10,184 bases of DNA from an uncultured Succinatimonas sp. (GTDB lineage Bacteria; Pseudomonadota; Gammaproteobacteria; Enterobacterales; Succinivibrionaceae): positions 1 to 10,184 of the forward strand of contig CALFLJ010000020.1 in assembly GCA_937880335.1 (NCBI GenBank), given 5' to 3'. Positions 1 to 7,454 of the stretch are shown in pieces (positions within the stretch are counted from its first letter, which is position 1; every line of letters begins with the position of its first letter). Position numbers and translations under genes: made by a program. The notes beneath the pieces are model-generated. The model did not search any database and had not been told where the DNA came from. It saw only the letters and a program-made list of their open reading frames with translations.

Positions 1-182
1 TCTACACTATGGGTATAGGCTGTTTCTACAACAATACCGCCAGTAAAATCTAAGCCCCAATTAAGGCCTTTTACACACATAGAAACAATACTGGCAACTA
101 CCAAGGCTACACACAAAAGCTCAACGGTGCCCTTGATTTTCATGAACGGGATAACAGTCCCGTCCTTAATAAATTGCATCAT
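1..182 (-). CDS. secF: Protein translocase subunit SecF (N-terminal 60 residues, cut by the window edge)
   Basis: SecF is the inner-membrane partner of SecD. The SecDF-YajC complex uses the proton motive force to help pull proteins through SecYEG from the periplasmic side. Only about the first 60 codons are present. They show a short cytoplasmic N-terminus, a first membrane segment (about residues 19-38) and the family signature GLDFTGG at residues 43-49, matching the same place in E. coli SecF. The start is ATG at 180-182, directly followed by a second ATG. An AGGAG Shine-Dalgarno (192-196) lies 9 nt upstream and overlaps the secD stop codon, so translation of secD and secF is probably coupled. 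The gap to secD is 12 nt. The gene continues beyond position 1; nothing visible suggests truncation other than the window edge. Confidence 0.95.
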   Translation of the reverse strand, partial: MMQFIKDGTVIPFMKIKGTVELLCVALVVASIVSMCVKGLNWGLDFTGGIVVETAYTHSV

Positions 183-194
183 GACAAACCGCTC

Positions 195-2069
195 CTAGAT
201 ACTCAGCTTCTTAAGGGTACGACCACCCCAAATTATATTGACAATTGCACGACAGGCTGTCACAGCTGTAAACATAGAACTTGCCAGAACCATCATCAGA
301 ACTAACGCAAAGCCCTTAACGGAGCCTGTGCCCACCATAAACAGGATTAAAGCTGTGATAAAGGAAGTAATATTAGAATCTGCAATAGTCACAAAGGCAC
401 GGGCATAACCCTCATGAATAGCAGTCTGAATAGGTCTACCTAATCTTATCTCCTCACGAATACGTTCATAGATAAGCACATTAGCATCCACAGCCATACC
501 TAAGGTCAATACAATACCTGCAATACCTGGTAATGTCATAGTTGCGCCAGGAATTAATGACATGACGCCTACAATCAATACCATATTAAACAATAGTGCT
601 AAGTTAGCAATAAAACCAAAGGCCTTATAGTAAATAATCATGAAAATAGCTAAGAAAACTAAGCCATAGAACATAGCTTTCATACCATTATCAATATTCT
701 GCTGACCTAAGGATGGACCTATGGTACGTTCCTCTACAATCTGGATTGGAGCAATAAGAGCACCTGCTCTTAAGAGTAATGCAAGATTATGAGCCTCTTT
801 AGGGCTATCTAAACCTGTAATACGGAAGCTACTTCCTAAGCGGGTCTGAATAGTAGCGACATTAATAACCTGCTCTACTTTCTTAAATTTAGGCTTGTAA
901 TCTTTGTCCCCAGGCTTTGGAGCATTTGGATCATCGTTTGGTATAACTTTATATTCAATAAAGTTAGTGGCCATAGGCTTGCCGACATTATCCTTTGTAA
1001 AGTTCGACATAATTGAGCCACCGCGTGAGTCAAGAGAAATGTTTACCTGAGGGCGACCATTTTCATCTACACTTGAACTTGCATCAACAATATGATCTCC
1101 GGTTAAAATAACCTGTTTATTAACAACGACAGGATATCCCTTAGCATCATATAAGACCTCGGTACCGGCTGGAACGTGACCTGATGCTGCTGCTTGAACA
1201 TCAGCATTTCCATCTACTAAACGAAATTCCAAAGTAGCTGTTGCACCTAAAATTTCTTTAGCACGAGCTGTATCCTGAATACCAGGTAATTCAACAACTA
1301 CACGATCAGCACCTTGACGCTGAACTAATGGCTCTGCTACACCTAATTCGTTAACACGATTACGTATAATATTTATATTCTGCTCAACGGCACTAGTACG
1401 AATCTCGGAGATTTTAGCCTGAGTCATAGTAGTACGAATCTGATATTTACCACCAACATCATAAGATTTTACAATAAAATCCTTATGATTATCAGATAAT
1501 AACTTCTCAGCTGCATCTCTAGTTTGCGCATCACGGAATTCAACAATTACCTGGTCGCCTTCTGCACGAGCTCCTGAAAGACGAATATCGTGATTTCGCA
1601 ATTCAGAACGAAAATCATTAACTAACTGAGTGCGCATTTTCTTCATGGCCTCGTCCATATCGACTTCCATCAAGAAATGAACGCCACCACGCAAATCAAG
1701 GCCTAACTTTAATGGGTGCATTCCTAATGAGCGCATCCAAGCTGGAGTTGCTGGAGCTAGGTTTAAAGCTACAATATAGTTATCACCTAAAAGTGATGAG
1801 ACTTGCTCTCTTGCAGCTAACTGTTCTTCAGTTGATTTAAAGCGGATGAGCAACTGGCCTTTTTCTAGATCATAAGAACCTACAATGCCTTTTGCATTTA
1901 AGGCTTGCTCAATTTGGGACTGCTTTTGTGCATCGATTTCGATACCGTGAGTTCCGGATATCTGTAAAGCCGGATCTTCACCGTAAATATTAGGCAGGGC
2001 GTAGAAAAAACCGATACCAATTACTAAAAAAATTAGTAGGTTTTTCCACCAGGGAAACTTGTTTAACAC
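195..2069 (-). CDS. secD: Protein translocase subunit SecD
   Basis: This is a full-length SecD of 624 residues (about 615 in E. coli). It has an N-terminal membrane segment (about 9-27), a large periplasmic part beginning with the signature GLDLRGG at 123-129, and a C-terminal block of five membrane segments (about 465-615). The conserved proton-relay aspartate is in GMAVDANV at residue 528, corresponding to D519 of E. coli. The C-terminus [10 protein letters not shown] is typical of the gammaproteobacterial protein. The start is GTG at 2067-2069, preceded by AGGA about 9 nt upstream; it gives the expected short cytoplasmic leader before the first membrane segment. The gene lies between yajC and secF in the usual operon. 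A GC-rich stem-loop just upstream may tune its expression relative to yajC. Confidence 0.97.
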   Translation of the reverse strand: MLNKFPWWKNLLIFLVIGIGFFYALPNIYGEDPALQISGTHGIEIDAQKQSQIEQALNAKGIVGSYDLEKGQLLIRFKSTEEQLAAREQVSSLLGDNYIVALNLAPATPAWMRSLGMHPLKLGLDLRGGVHFLMEVDMDEAMKKMRTQLVNDFRSELRNHDIRLSGARAEGDQVIVEFRDAQTRDAAEKLLSDNHKDFIVKSYDVGGKYQIRTTMTQAKISEIRTSAVEQNINIIRNRVNELGVAEPLVQRQGADRVVVELPGIQDTARAKEILGATATLEFRLVDGNADVQAAASGHVPAGTEVLYDAKGYPVVVNKQVILTGDHIVDASSSVDENGRPQVNISLDSRGGSIMSNFTKDNVGKPMATNFIEYKVIPNDDPNAPKPGDKDYKPKFKKVEQVINVATIQTRLGSSFRITGLDSPKEAHNLALLLRAGALIAPIQIVEERTIGPSLGQQNIDNGMKAMFYGLVFLAIFMIIYYKAFGFIANLALLFNMVLIVGVMSLIPGATMTLPGIAGIVLTLGMAVDANVLIYERIREEIRLGRPIQTAIHEGYARAFVTIADSNITSFITALILFMVGTGSVKGFALVLMMVLASSMFTAVTACRAIVNIIWGGRTLKKLSI

Positions 2070-2092
2070 GTTTTGGATCCTAAAAAGACAGA

Positions 2093-2122
2093 CACGGCCG
2101 GTGTATTTTTTTCCCGGCCGTG
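2093..2122 (-). terminator. GC-rich stem-loop between yajC and secD (attenuator or mRNA-processing element)
   Basis: A perfect 9-bp inverted repeat, CACGGCCGG (2093-2101) and CCGGCCGTG (2114-2122), encloses a 12-nt loop. In the minus-strand transcript it lies 12 nt after the yajC stop codon and is followed by TCTGTCTTTTT, then the AGGA and GTG start of secD. The stem is all but pure G+C in an AT-rich region, so it is unlikely to be chance. The T tract is offset and interrupted, which argues for partial termination or mRNA stabilisation rather than a full stop, since secD and secF need read-through or a promoter I cannot see. Confidence 0.5.
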
Positions 2123-2134
2123 CTAAAAGACGAA

Positions 2135-2485
2135 TTATTTTTTAGCTTTATCGACTGCGATTGCTTCGATGGTGCCCTTAGGAAGAACAGCCACTACGTA
2201 GTTGCGCTTCATCTGCATTACTACGCCATTGGAAACATCCATTAAGACGTATTCTTTATTGTCAGGCAATTTAACAATGCGACCGGCAATACCGCCATTA
2301 GTTAATACCTCATCACCAACTGCTAGGTTGTCGAGTAATTTCTGCATCTCTTTGCGCTTTTTTGAATTAGGGCGCATGATGAAGAAATAAACTGCGACCA
2401 TACACACAGTCAAGACAATGATCATACTCATGTCGCCACCCTGAGGGGCAGCTTCAGCAGCGTATGCGGCAGAAATAATGTTCAT
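2135..2485 (-). CDS. yajC: Sec translocon accessory subunit YajC
   Basis: YajC is a small inner-membrane protein that associates with SecD and SecF. The 116-residue product (110 in E. coli) has a short alanine-rich N-terminus, one hydrophobic segment (about 19-37) ending in the characteristic [12 protein letters not shown] basic stretch, and the cytoplasmic [14 protein letters not shown] motif. The start is ATG at 2483-2485. The best Shine-Dalgarno-like match is a GGGA about 11 nt upstream, weak and slightly far. The gene follows tgt by 164 nt, a gap containing candidate promoters and a weak terminator-like hairpin, so it may head its own transcript with secD and secF. Confidence 0.95.
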   Translation of the reverse strand: MNIISAAYAAEAAPQGGDMSMIIVLTVCMVAVYFFIMRPNSKKRKEMQKLLDNLAVGDEVLTNGGIAGRIVKLPDNKEYVLMDVSNGVVMQMKRNYVVAVLPKGTIEAIAVDKAKK

Positions 2486-2511
2486 AAAAAAAATAATCCC
2501 GTTTTAAATAT

Positions 2512-2520
2512 TTTATATCA
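2512..2520 (-). promoter_or_regulatory. Candidate extended -10 promoter, proximal to yajC
   Basis: On the minus strand the sequence reads TGATATAAA: a TG dinucleotide one base before TATAAA (five of six bases of the sigma-70 -10 consensus). There is no recognisable -35 at the usual distance. Initiation would fall near 2505, giving a leader of about 20 nt before the yajC ATG. AT-rich sequence produces such matches by chance, so this is tentative. Confidence 0.3.
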
Positions 2521-2542
2521 ATACGCAGAAAAACCACGCAGT

Positions 2543-2566
2543 AAAAAGGTCAAAAAAAGCCTGACC
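2543..2566 (-). terminator. Weak intrinsic terminator or leader hairpin downstream of tgt
   Basis: On the minus strand GGTCA (2562-2566) pairs with TGACC (2548-2552), followed at once by TTTTT (2543-2547). The loop is 9 nt and T-rich. It lies about 85 nt past the tgt stop codon, a plausible terminator for the queA-tgt transcript, but a 5-bp stem is weak. If transcription of yajC starts at the distal candidate promoter (2581-2589), the hairpin would lie in the yajC leader. Confidence 0.35.
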
Positions 2567-2580
2567 ATTCTAGTTGACGT

Positions 2581-2589
2581 AATATACCA
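2581..2589 (-). promoter_or_regulatory. Candidate extended -10 promoter, distal, upstream of yajC
   Basis: The minus strand reads TGGTATATT, an extended -10 (TG, one base, then TATATT with five of six consensus bases). A -35 at 17 or 18 nt spacing is not convincing. A start near 2574 would give a leader of about 90 nt to yajC, containing the hairpin at 2543-2566. It is listed because it sits in the only sizeable gap between tgt and yajC. Confidence 0.3.
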
Positions 2590-2649
2590 CAAATTGTCTA
2601 TTACATCACATTTGTTGATAATCTGTTTTGACTCTTATTAGTATTAAGT

Positions 2650-3762
<1,113 letters not shown>

Positions 3763-3774
3763 TTAATACCTCAT

Positions 3775-4854
3775 TTATGCCGATGGTGGTAGGCTCTCAA
3801 AAGCCTTAGGATTTTTAGTAATAAACATGCAATCGCCGTAACTAAAAAACTTATACTGTTTTGAAACTGCATGTAGGTATGCATTCATGGTCTCTTTATA
3901 TCCAGCAAAAGCACTGACTAACATAATTAAAGTAGACTCAGGTAGGTGGAAATTAGTTATTAGAGCGTCCACCACATTATATTTATAACCTGGATAAATA
4001 AAAATTGAAGTATCCTTAGCAAAAGGCACTATCTCTTTTGTGTCACCACTATTCTTAGCCTCCATGGCTGCACTTTCAAGAGATCTAACAGCAGTTGTTC
4101 CTACAGCTATAACACGATGACCATTCTTATGTGTCTCAATTACGGCATTAGCAACTTCATCTGAAAGGTGTACAAACTCAGAGTGCATGTGGTGATTTGT
4201 TACATCGTCCTCACGAACAGGCTGAAATGTTCCTGCACCTACATGTAAAGTTACAAAAGCTAATTTAACGCCATAATTTTGCAAGTCCAAAAGTTGTTTT
4301 TCATCAAAATGTAAACCTGCTGTAGGAGCAGCAACAGCTCCAGGAACTTTTGAGTAAACTGTCTGATATCTCTCTTTATCAAGAGGCTCATCAGGACGAT
4401 CAATATAAGGAGGCAGAGGAATATGACCACAGGCATTTAAAATATCAAGTAAAGATTGCCCATTTAATGTCTCTATCATGAAAAGATCACCTTGACGACC
4501 AGTGACTTTTAGATCATAACCTCCATCTATATGCAAAATATTTCCACTTTTAGGGGCTTTAGAGGCTCGAATATGAGATAAGGCAGTACCCTCAGAAGTT
4601 AGTCTTTCAACTAGAAGTTCAACGGCACCTCCGGTTGATTTCTGTCCGTAAAGTCTTGCAGGAATAACCTTAGTATCATTAAAAACTAATAAATCACCAG
4701 GCTCTAAAAAATCTTTTAGATCATAAAAATGTTTATCACAAAGATGGCCATCTGCTCCATCTAAACACAACATACGACAGGCTGTACGCTCTTGACTTGG
4801 ATAAGCGGCTATAAGTTCCTGTGGTAAATCAAAGTTAAAATCACTACGTAGCAA
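3775..4854 (-). CDS. queA: S-adenosylmethionine:tRNA ribosyltransferase-isomerase (QueA)
   Basis: QueA transfers and isomerises the ribosyl part of S-adenosylmethionine onto preQ1 in tRNA to form epoxyqueuosine, the step after Tgt. The 359-residue product aligns along its whole length with E. coli QueA, including [13 protein letters not shown] (56-68), the HIRASKAPK region (94-102), [10 protein letters not shown] (147-156), [13 protein letters not shown] (172-184), [12 protein letters not shown] (202-213) and [20 protein letters not shown] (299-318). The start codon is TTG at 4852-4854. It gives the N-terminus [11 protein letters not shown], equivalent to E. coli MRVTDFSFELP, with a GAGGA Shine-Dalgarno (4864-4868) 9 nt upstream, and there is no better start nearby. 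It is the first gene of the queA-tgt pair and may feed transcription into yajC-secDF. Confidence 0.98.
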   Translation of the reverse strand: MLRSDFNFDLPQELIAAYPSQERTACRMLCLDGADGHLCDKHFYDLKDFLEPGDLLVFNDTKVIPARLYGQKSTGGAVELLVERLTSEGTALSHIRASKAPKSGNILHIDGGYDLKVTGRQGDLFMIETLNGQSLLDILNACGHIPLPPYIDRPDEPLDKERYQTVYSKVPGAVAAPTAGLHFDEKQLLDLQNYGVKLAFVTLHVGAGTFQPVREDDVTNHHMHSEFVHLSDEVANAVIETHKNGHRVIAVGTTAVRSLESAAMEAKNSGDTKEIVPFAKDTSIFIYPGYKYNVVDALITNFHLPESTLIMLVSAFAGYKETMNAYLHAVSKQYKFFSYGDCMFITKNPKAFESLPPSA

Positions 4855-4884
4855 TTTCTTTTATCCTCAAATTAAATTTGGGGT

Positions 4885-4893
4885 ATTTTACCA
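4885..4893 (-). promoter_or_regulatory. Candidate extended -10 promoter for queA
   Basis: The minus strand reads TGGTAAAAT: TG, one base, then TAAAAT (five of six -10 bases). No good -35 is visible at 16-18 nt. A start near 4878 would leave a leader of about 24 nt containing the GAGGA site. The upstream neighbour ends in a terminator (4946-4981), so queA needs its own promoter in this gap, which supports the call. Confidence 0.4.
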
Positions 4894-4945
4894 TCAATCA
4901 AAGCCAAATTTCGGACAAGAGCTTATTAACAACACTCACAAAATC

Positions 4946-4981
4946 AAAAAAAATCTATATAAAAAGCTTGTTTTATATAAG
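4946..4981 (-). terminator. AT-rich intrinsic terminator of the CobT-like gene
   Basis: Read on the minus strand, TATATAAAA (4971-4979) pairs with TTTTATATA (4956-4964) around a 6-nt loop; a flanking C-G pair (4955 with 4981) closes after one bulged base. Eight consecutive T follow (4946-4953). The structure starts immediately after the stop codon at 4982-4984. The stem is almost only A-T, so it is weaker than usual, but stem plus uninterrupted T tract and position make a terminator the best reading. Confidence 0.65.
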
Positions 4982-6613
4982 CTATTGTTGACTTGTGGGA
5001 ATAGAGAACATATTAGAAAAAAGTTTAACCATAGCCAGTCTTAAATCTGAAACTTTTTTTATAACAATAGACTTAGGAATGAGCTTTACTATATAGTCAC
5101 TATCAATTCCTATCCCATAAGTCTCAATATTTAAAGATTTACAAAAATTTAATGCTGAACTTGTTTGTTTTACACTGTCAGGAACTCCATCAGTTAAAAC
5201 AAAAATAATGTTACGGTTACAGTCTAAACTTTTAACACACGATATGGCATACCATAAAGCCTGAGCAAGAGGCGTTGAACCACGAGCTTTTTGATCAAAT
5301 CGAGGAGCTACAAAAGAAGCTCTTTCTGAAGCCTTAAGAGCTATATCATACTCATAATCAAGTCCCGGGAAATATGTGACTAAAGTTTTGATACCATCTA
5401 TCCCCTCTAGAGATAAAGCTATCATTAAAGCTGCTTCACAAGCCTCCTCACAACGAGATCGAGTTGAACTTTCATCAAAAAACAACATTGAACCTGAAAC
5501 ATCAACTAAAAGATGAACAGATGTCTGAAACTCTTCTTCTTTTACATAATCCTTAAAAATTCGACTCTCACCTGCAGGGAGCCTTGAAAGTCTTACTACA
5601 TCGAATCTCTTACCACTTATAGTCTCTCGTCCTTGATACAAAGTCCATGCTTTAATCTTTTGTGTTAAGGCATGTCTTATCCCCTTTGTACTATCAATTT
5701 CATTTATAAAATCCTTCCTTCCACTCTTGCATAATCCCTCAGACATCATGCCTAAATCATCTTTTATAGAAAGATCTGATGATTTTACAGCCTCGCTAGT
5801 TAATATATTTTCCGCTTTTTGTACAGGCAAAATATCATCACGATTACCTAAAACGCTCTCTGTCAGTTCAAAAAAGGCTTCTTTATATTCAATTTTTCTT
5901 TGAGCCTTAGTTAAATTTCGTGTTTTTTTTGAATTTAAATTCTCTTCTTTTAAAAGATCTTTGTCCTTTTTTAATAAGGATGAAAATTTATCCTCTAAAA
6001 ACTTTTGAATCTTTTTTACAAGTAAAACTACATCTTGTGAGTTTCGACAAAAATTTATTGTACTTATATAGAATAAAAACTGATTTAAGAGTCTATGATT
6101 AAGTATTTTTCTTAAATTTTTAATTAAAAAATATGCCTTTGCTCTTTGGCTAAAAAAGCCTTGGCTTTTTACTGTAGAGTAATAATATAAAGAACAAATC
6201 AAAGTTTGAAGAAGTCCTATCTCACCTAAATTTACTTTCCTTTCGAACTCCTCCCACTTGCTCTCAGATTGTTGCAATATAAGCTCTAAATTTTCATAAA
6301 CTCCAACAAACTCACGACCTATAATTCTTTCAATTCGAGCATCCTCTAAAATATTGAACAAGATAAAAGAAAGATCACTTTTATGCATTTTTTTTACTAA
6401 TTTAAAATCTGTATAACGAATATGTGCCGCCTCATGAGCTAAATAACCATAAGCAATTCGACAAAGTCTTACATTTCTTAAATTAAGACGAGGAATAGTA
6501 ATAATAGAGCCATTGGTATATGCCATAGACCCCTGCATACGCACTTTAACACCAAATATTTTTGCATAATTGTTTACAATAATTGGCATGGCATCTTCTA
6601 ATACATTTTGCAT
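4982..6613 (-). CDS. CobT-like VWA-domain protein with N-terminal HExxH metallopeptidase motif
   Basis: Exact function is unknown. Using the ATG at 6611-6613 the product has 543 residues. The N-terminal region has AHEAAHIRYTDF, an HExxH zinc motif at 60-64, then NILEDARIER (EDARIE at 90-95), whose glutamate is a plausible third zinc ligand as in gluzincin-like proteins. The middle (about 200-290) is lysine-rich and poorly conserved. The C-terminus is a VWA domain resembling that of the cobaltochelatase subunit CobT, with a complete metal-ion-dependent adhesion site: DVSGS at 371-375, T447 in RGSTPLAQAL, and TDG at 474-476. The GKRFDVVRLSRLPAGESRIF stretch before it is also CobT-like. CobT proteins normally work with a CobS/MoxR-type AAA+ ATPase; none is in this window, and no cobalamin genes are nearby, so a chelatase role is unlikely. 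A longer reading begins at a TTG (6650-6652), but GAGG (6619-6622) 5 nt before the ATG decides the shorter start. A poor promoter candidate is TAAACA (6705-6710), 17 nt, TATAGC (6682-6687). Base composition looks even more AT-rich than the flanking housekeeping genes, consistent with transfer. Confidence 0.85.
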   Translation of the reverse strand: MQNVLEDAMPIIVNNYAKIFGVKVRMQGSMAYTNGSIITIPRLNLRNVRLCRIAYGYLAHEAAHIRYTDFKLVKKMHKSDLSFILFNILEDARIERIIGREFVGVYENLELILQQSESKWEEFERKVNLGEIGLLQTLICSLYYYSTVKSQGFFSQRAKAYFLIKNLRKILNHRLLNQFLFYISTINFCRNSQDVVLLVKKIQKFLEDKFSSLLKKDKDLLKEENLNSKKTRNLTKAQRKIEYKEAFFELTESVLGNRDDILPVQKAENILTSEAVKSSDLSIKDDLGMMSEGLCKSGRKDFINEIDSTKGIRHALTQKIKAWTLYQGRETISGKRFDVVRLSRLPAGESRIFKDYVKEEEFQTSVHLLVDVSGSMLFFDESSTRSRCEEACEAALMIALSLEGIDGIKTLVTYFPGLDYEYDIALKASERASFVAPRFDQKARGSTPLAQALWYAISCVKSLDCNRNIIFVLTDGVPDSVKQTSSALNFCKSLNIETYGIGIDSDYIVKLIPKSIVIKKVSDLRLAMVKLFSNMFSIPTSQQ

Positions 6614-7005
6614 ATAAACCTCATAAAAAATTATCTTTTTATGATTTTGCAAAATTGATTTAAAACCTTATTCTAAATTTCGCTATAGTCTGAGTTATAA
6701 AAGATGTTTAAAAAATTAATACTATGAAAATTAAAAAGAAAAAAATTTTGAATTTTTATAAAATAAAACTTAAGTAATAAAAGTTTTATCTTTTAATTAC
6801 ACAAGAATTTGTAAATCATTTAAGATAAAAGAGTAATGCTAATTGGAAATTCTCCTTAATGATTCATTTTGACCAGCCGTAACTTTTATAAAAATTAAGC
6901 ACATAAAATCCATTATGTAATTTTGAGTTTGTGGTGATTAGATAAAAAAAAAATAAAATGAGGATAAAGGTGCTTTTAAAATCGCAAAAGTAAATACTTT
7001 TGTTT
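6614..7005. other. Non-coding AT-rich stretch between the CobT-like gene and the TnpB relic
   Basis: I find no credible gene here. The left end must hold the minus-strand promoter and leader of the CobT-like gene. Two small inverted repeats are visible: ACATAA (6901-6906) with TTATGT (6913-6918), and CAAAAG (6985-6990) with CTTTTG (6997-7002), each around a 6-nt loop. The last bases before 7006 can be read as the residues KVN, where TnpB proteins have a lysine-valine stretch before the zinc ribbon, so decayed TnpB sequence may begin near 6970. Long poly-A runs (for example around 6945-6953) fit decaying sequence without coding constraint. Confidence 0.5.
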
Positions 7006-7332
7006 TGCCCTATATTGCTATACTAAAGTCATAAGAAAACAGAGACTGTATAATTAAAATGAAGCAAAATTATAATTAAACCACTCTATATTAACTTAAG
7101 GATGGGGAAAGATTTTGCTGCACTAACTGTGGATACACAGCTAATACTTATAAAACACCAATAGAAATATCCTAAAGGCAGGTCTTACCTATCTTATAAG
7201 GAGGTGAACTCTAAAAAGAGTCAGCACAATCCAAAGACCAAAAGGTTATATAGTAAGCGTAAAGTACCCTTGCTAAAACACGGGAAAAATGTCAAAAAAT
7301 TCTGCAAACTATTGCGCACACAAAAAGTCTAA
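7006..7332 (+). pseudogene. Decayed 3' end of a TnpB-type (IS200/IS605 orfB) gene
   Basis: TnpB proteins are RNA-guided nucleases of IS200/IS605 elements whose C-terminus holds a CxxC...CxxC zinc ribbon followed by an asparagine-rich NADxNAAxNI motif. The second half is plain at 7101-7172: DGERFCCTNCGYTANTYKT followed by PIEIS, where ERFxCxxCGYTAN is the family signature and NTYKTPIEI looks like mutated NADKNAAINI. The reading then hits a stop at 7173-7175, but the +1 frame stays open from 7171 to 7332, reading PKGRSYLSYKEVNSKKSQ and onward as a basic tail of about 53 codons. Upstream, TGC CCT ATA, one extra T (7015), then TGC (7006-7018) recovers the first half as CPI-C followed by YTKVIRKQRLYN, with a stop before the second knuckle. 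At least two frameshifts and several stops show that it is dead. The 5' two thirds (RuvC domain) are missing. IS605 orfB relic is the best fit; another zinc-ribbon transposase is the alternative. Confidence 0.55.
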
Positions 7333-7355
7333 ACTCTTTTAGCAAATATGAGTTT
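7331..7355 (+). repeat. Inverted repeat at the end of the TnpB relic
   Basis: AAACTC (7331-7336) and GAGTTT (7350-7355) flank a 13-nt loop and are followed by TTAATT. The repeat begins inside the last stop codon of the relic reading frame. It could be a terminator for the former element or part of its RNA scaffold; a 6-bp stem is weak evidence by itself. Confidence 0.35.
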
Positions 7356-7370
7356 TTAATTATAAAATTT

Positions 7371-7397
7371 AGCTTACGTCGTATGATGCTGTAAGTT
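7371..7397 (+). repeat. Stem-loop upstream of lapC, possible relic transposon end
   Basis: AGCTTAC (7371-7377) pairs with GTAAGTT (7391-7397), counting one G-T pair, around a 13-nt loop. IS200/IS605 elements carry subterminal hairpins at their right ends just past tnpB, and this stem lies 39 nt past the relic's last stop, so it may mark the old element boundary. It may equally be a structure in the lapC leader, since lapC begins 58 nt further on. Confidence 0.3.
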
Positions 7398-7432
7398 TTA
7401 GATTAGATGTAAAATAAAACTAAGTAAGATAG

Positions 7433-7450
7433 AGAGTAAAAGAGTAAAAG
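7433..7450 (+). repeat. Tandem AGAGTAAA repeat serving as the lapC ribosome-binding region
   Basis: The 8-bp unit AGAGTAAA occurs twice in a row (7433-7440 and 7441-7448) plus AG. The lapC ATG follows at 7455. The second unit supplies the only Shine-Dalgarno-like match, AGAG at 7441-7444, 10 nt before the start, which is weak and long-spaced. Two such units could both contact the ribosome, or the duplication is slippage in low-complexity DNA. Confidence 0.4.
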
Positions 7451-7454
7451 TATC

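Noticed and set aside
2573..2601. Plus-strand promoter-like TTGACG, 17 nt, TCTATT pointing into tgt antisense
   Set aside because: The -10 matches only four of six bases and no plus-strand gene follows; it is likely chance.
2595..2610. CRP-like site TGTCT, 6 nt, TCACA upstream of yajC
   Set aside because: Only one half matches the consensus TGTGA/TCACA well and the spacing to either promoter candidate is not distinctive.
4982..6613. True cobaltochelatase subunit CobT of cobalamin synthesis
   Set aside because: The HExxH region, the lack of CobN and CobS, and the surroundings do not fit the aerobic cobalamin pathway; only the VWA part is CobT-like.
6614..6652. TTG start that would lengthen the CobT-like protein by 13 residues
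   Set aside because: The ATG at 6611-6613 has GAGG 5 nt upstream and fits the family N-terminus, while the TTG at 6650-6652 has no Shine-Dalgarno and lies in low-complexity sequence.
6724..6777. Small lysine-rich reading frame of 17 codons on the plus strand
   Set aside because: It is short, has no ribosome-binding site, and its composition is what AT-rich non-coding DNA yields by chance.
6653..7454. Structured non-coding RNA such as RNase P, 6S or tmRNA in the large gap
   Set aside because: None of the conserved cores of these RNAs is visible; the right half is better explained as a decayed TnpB gene.
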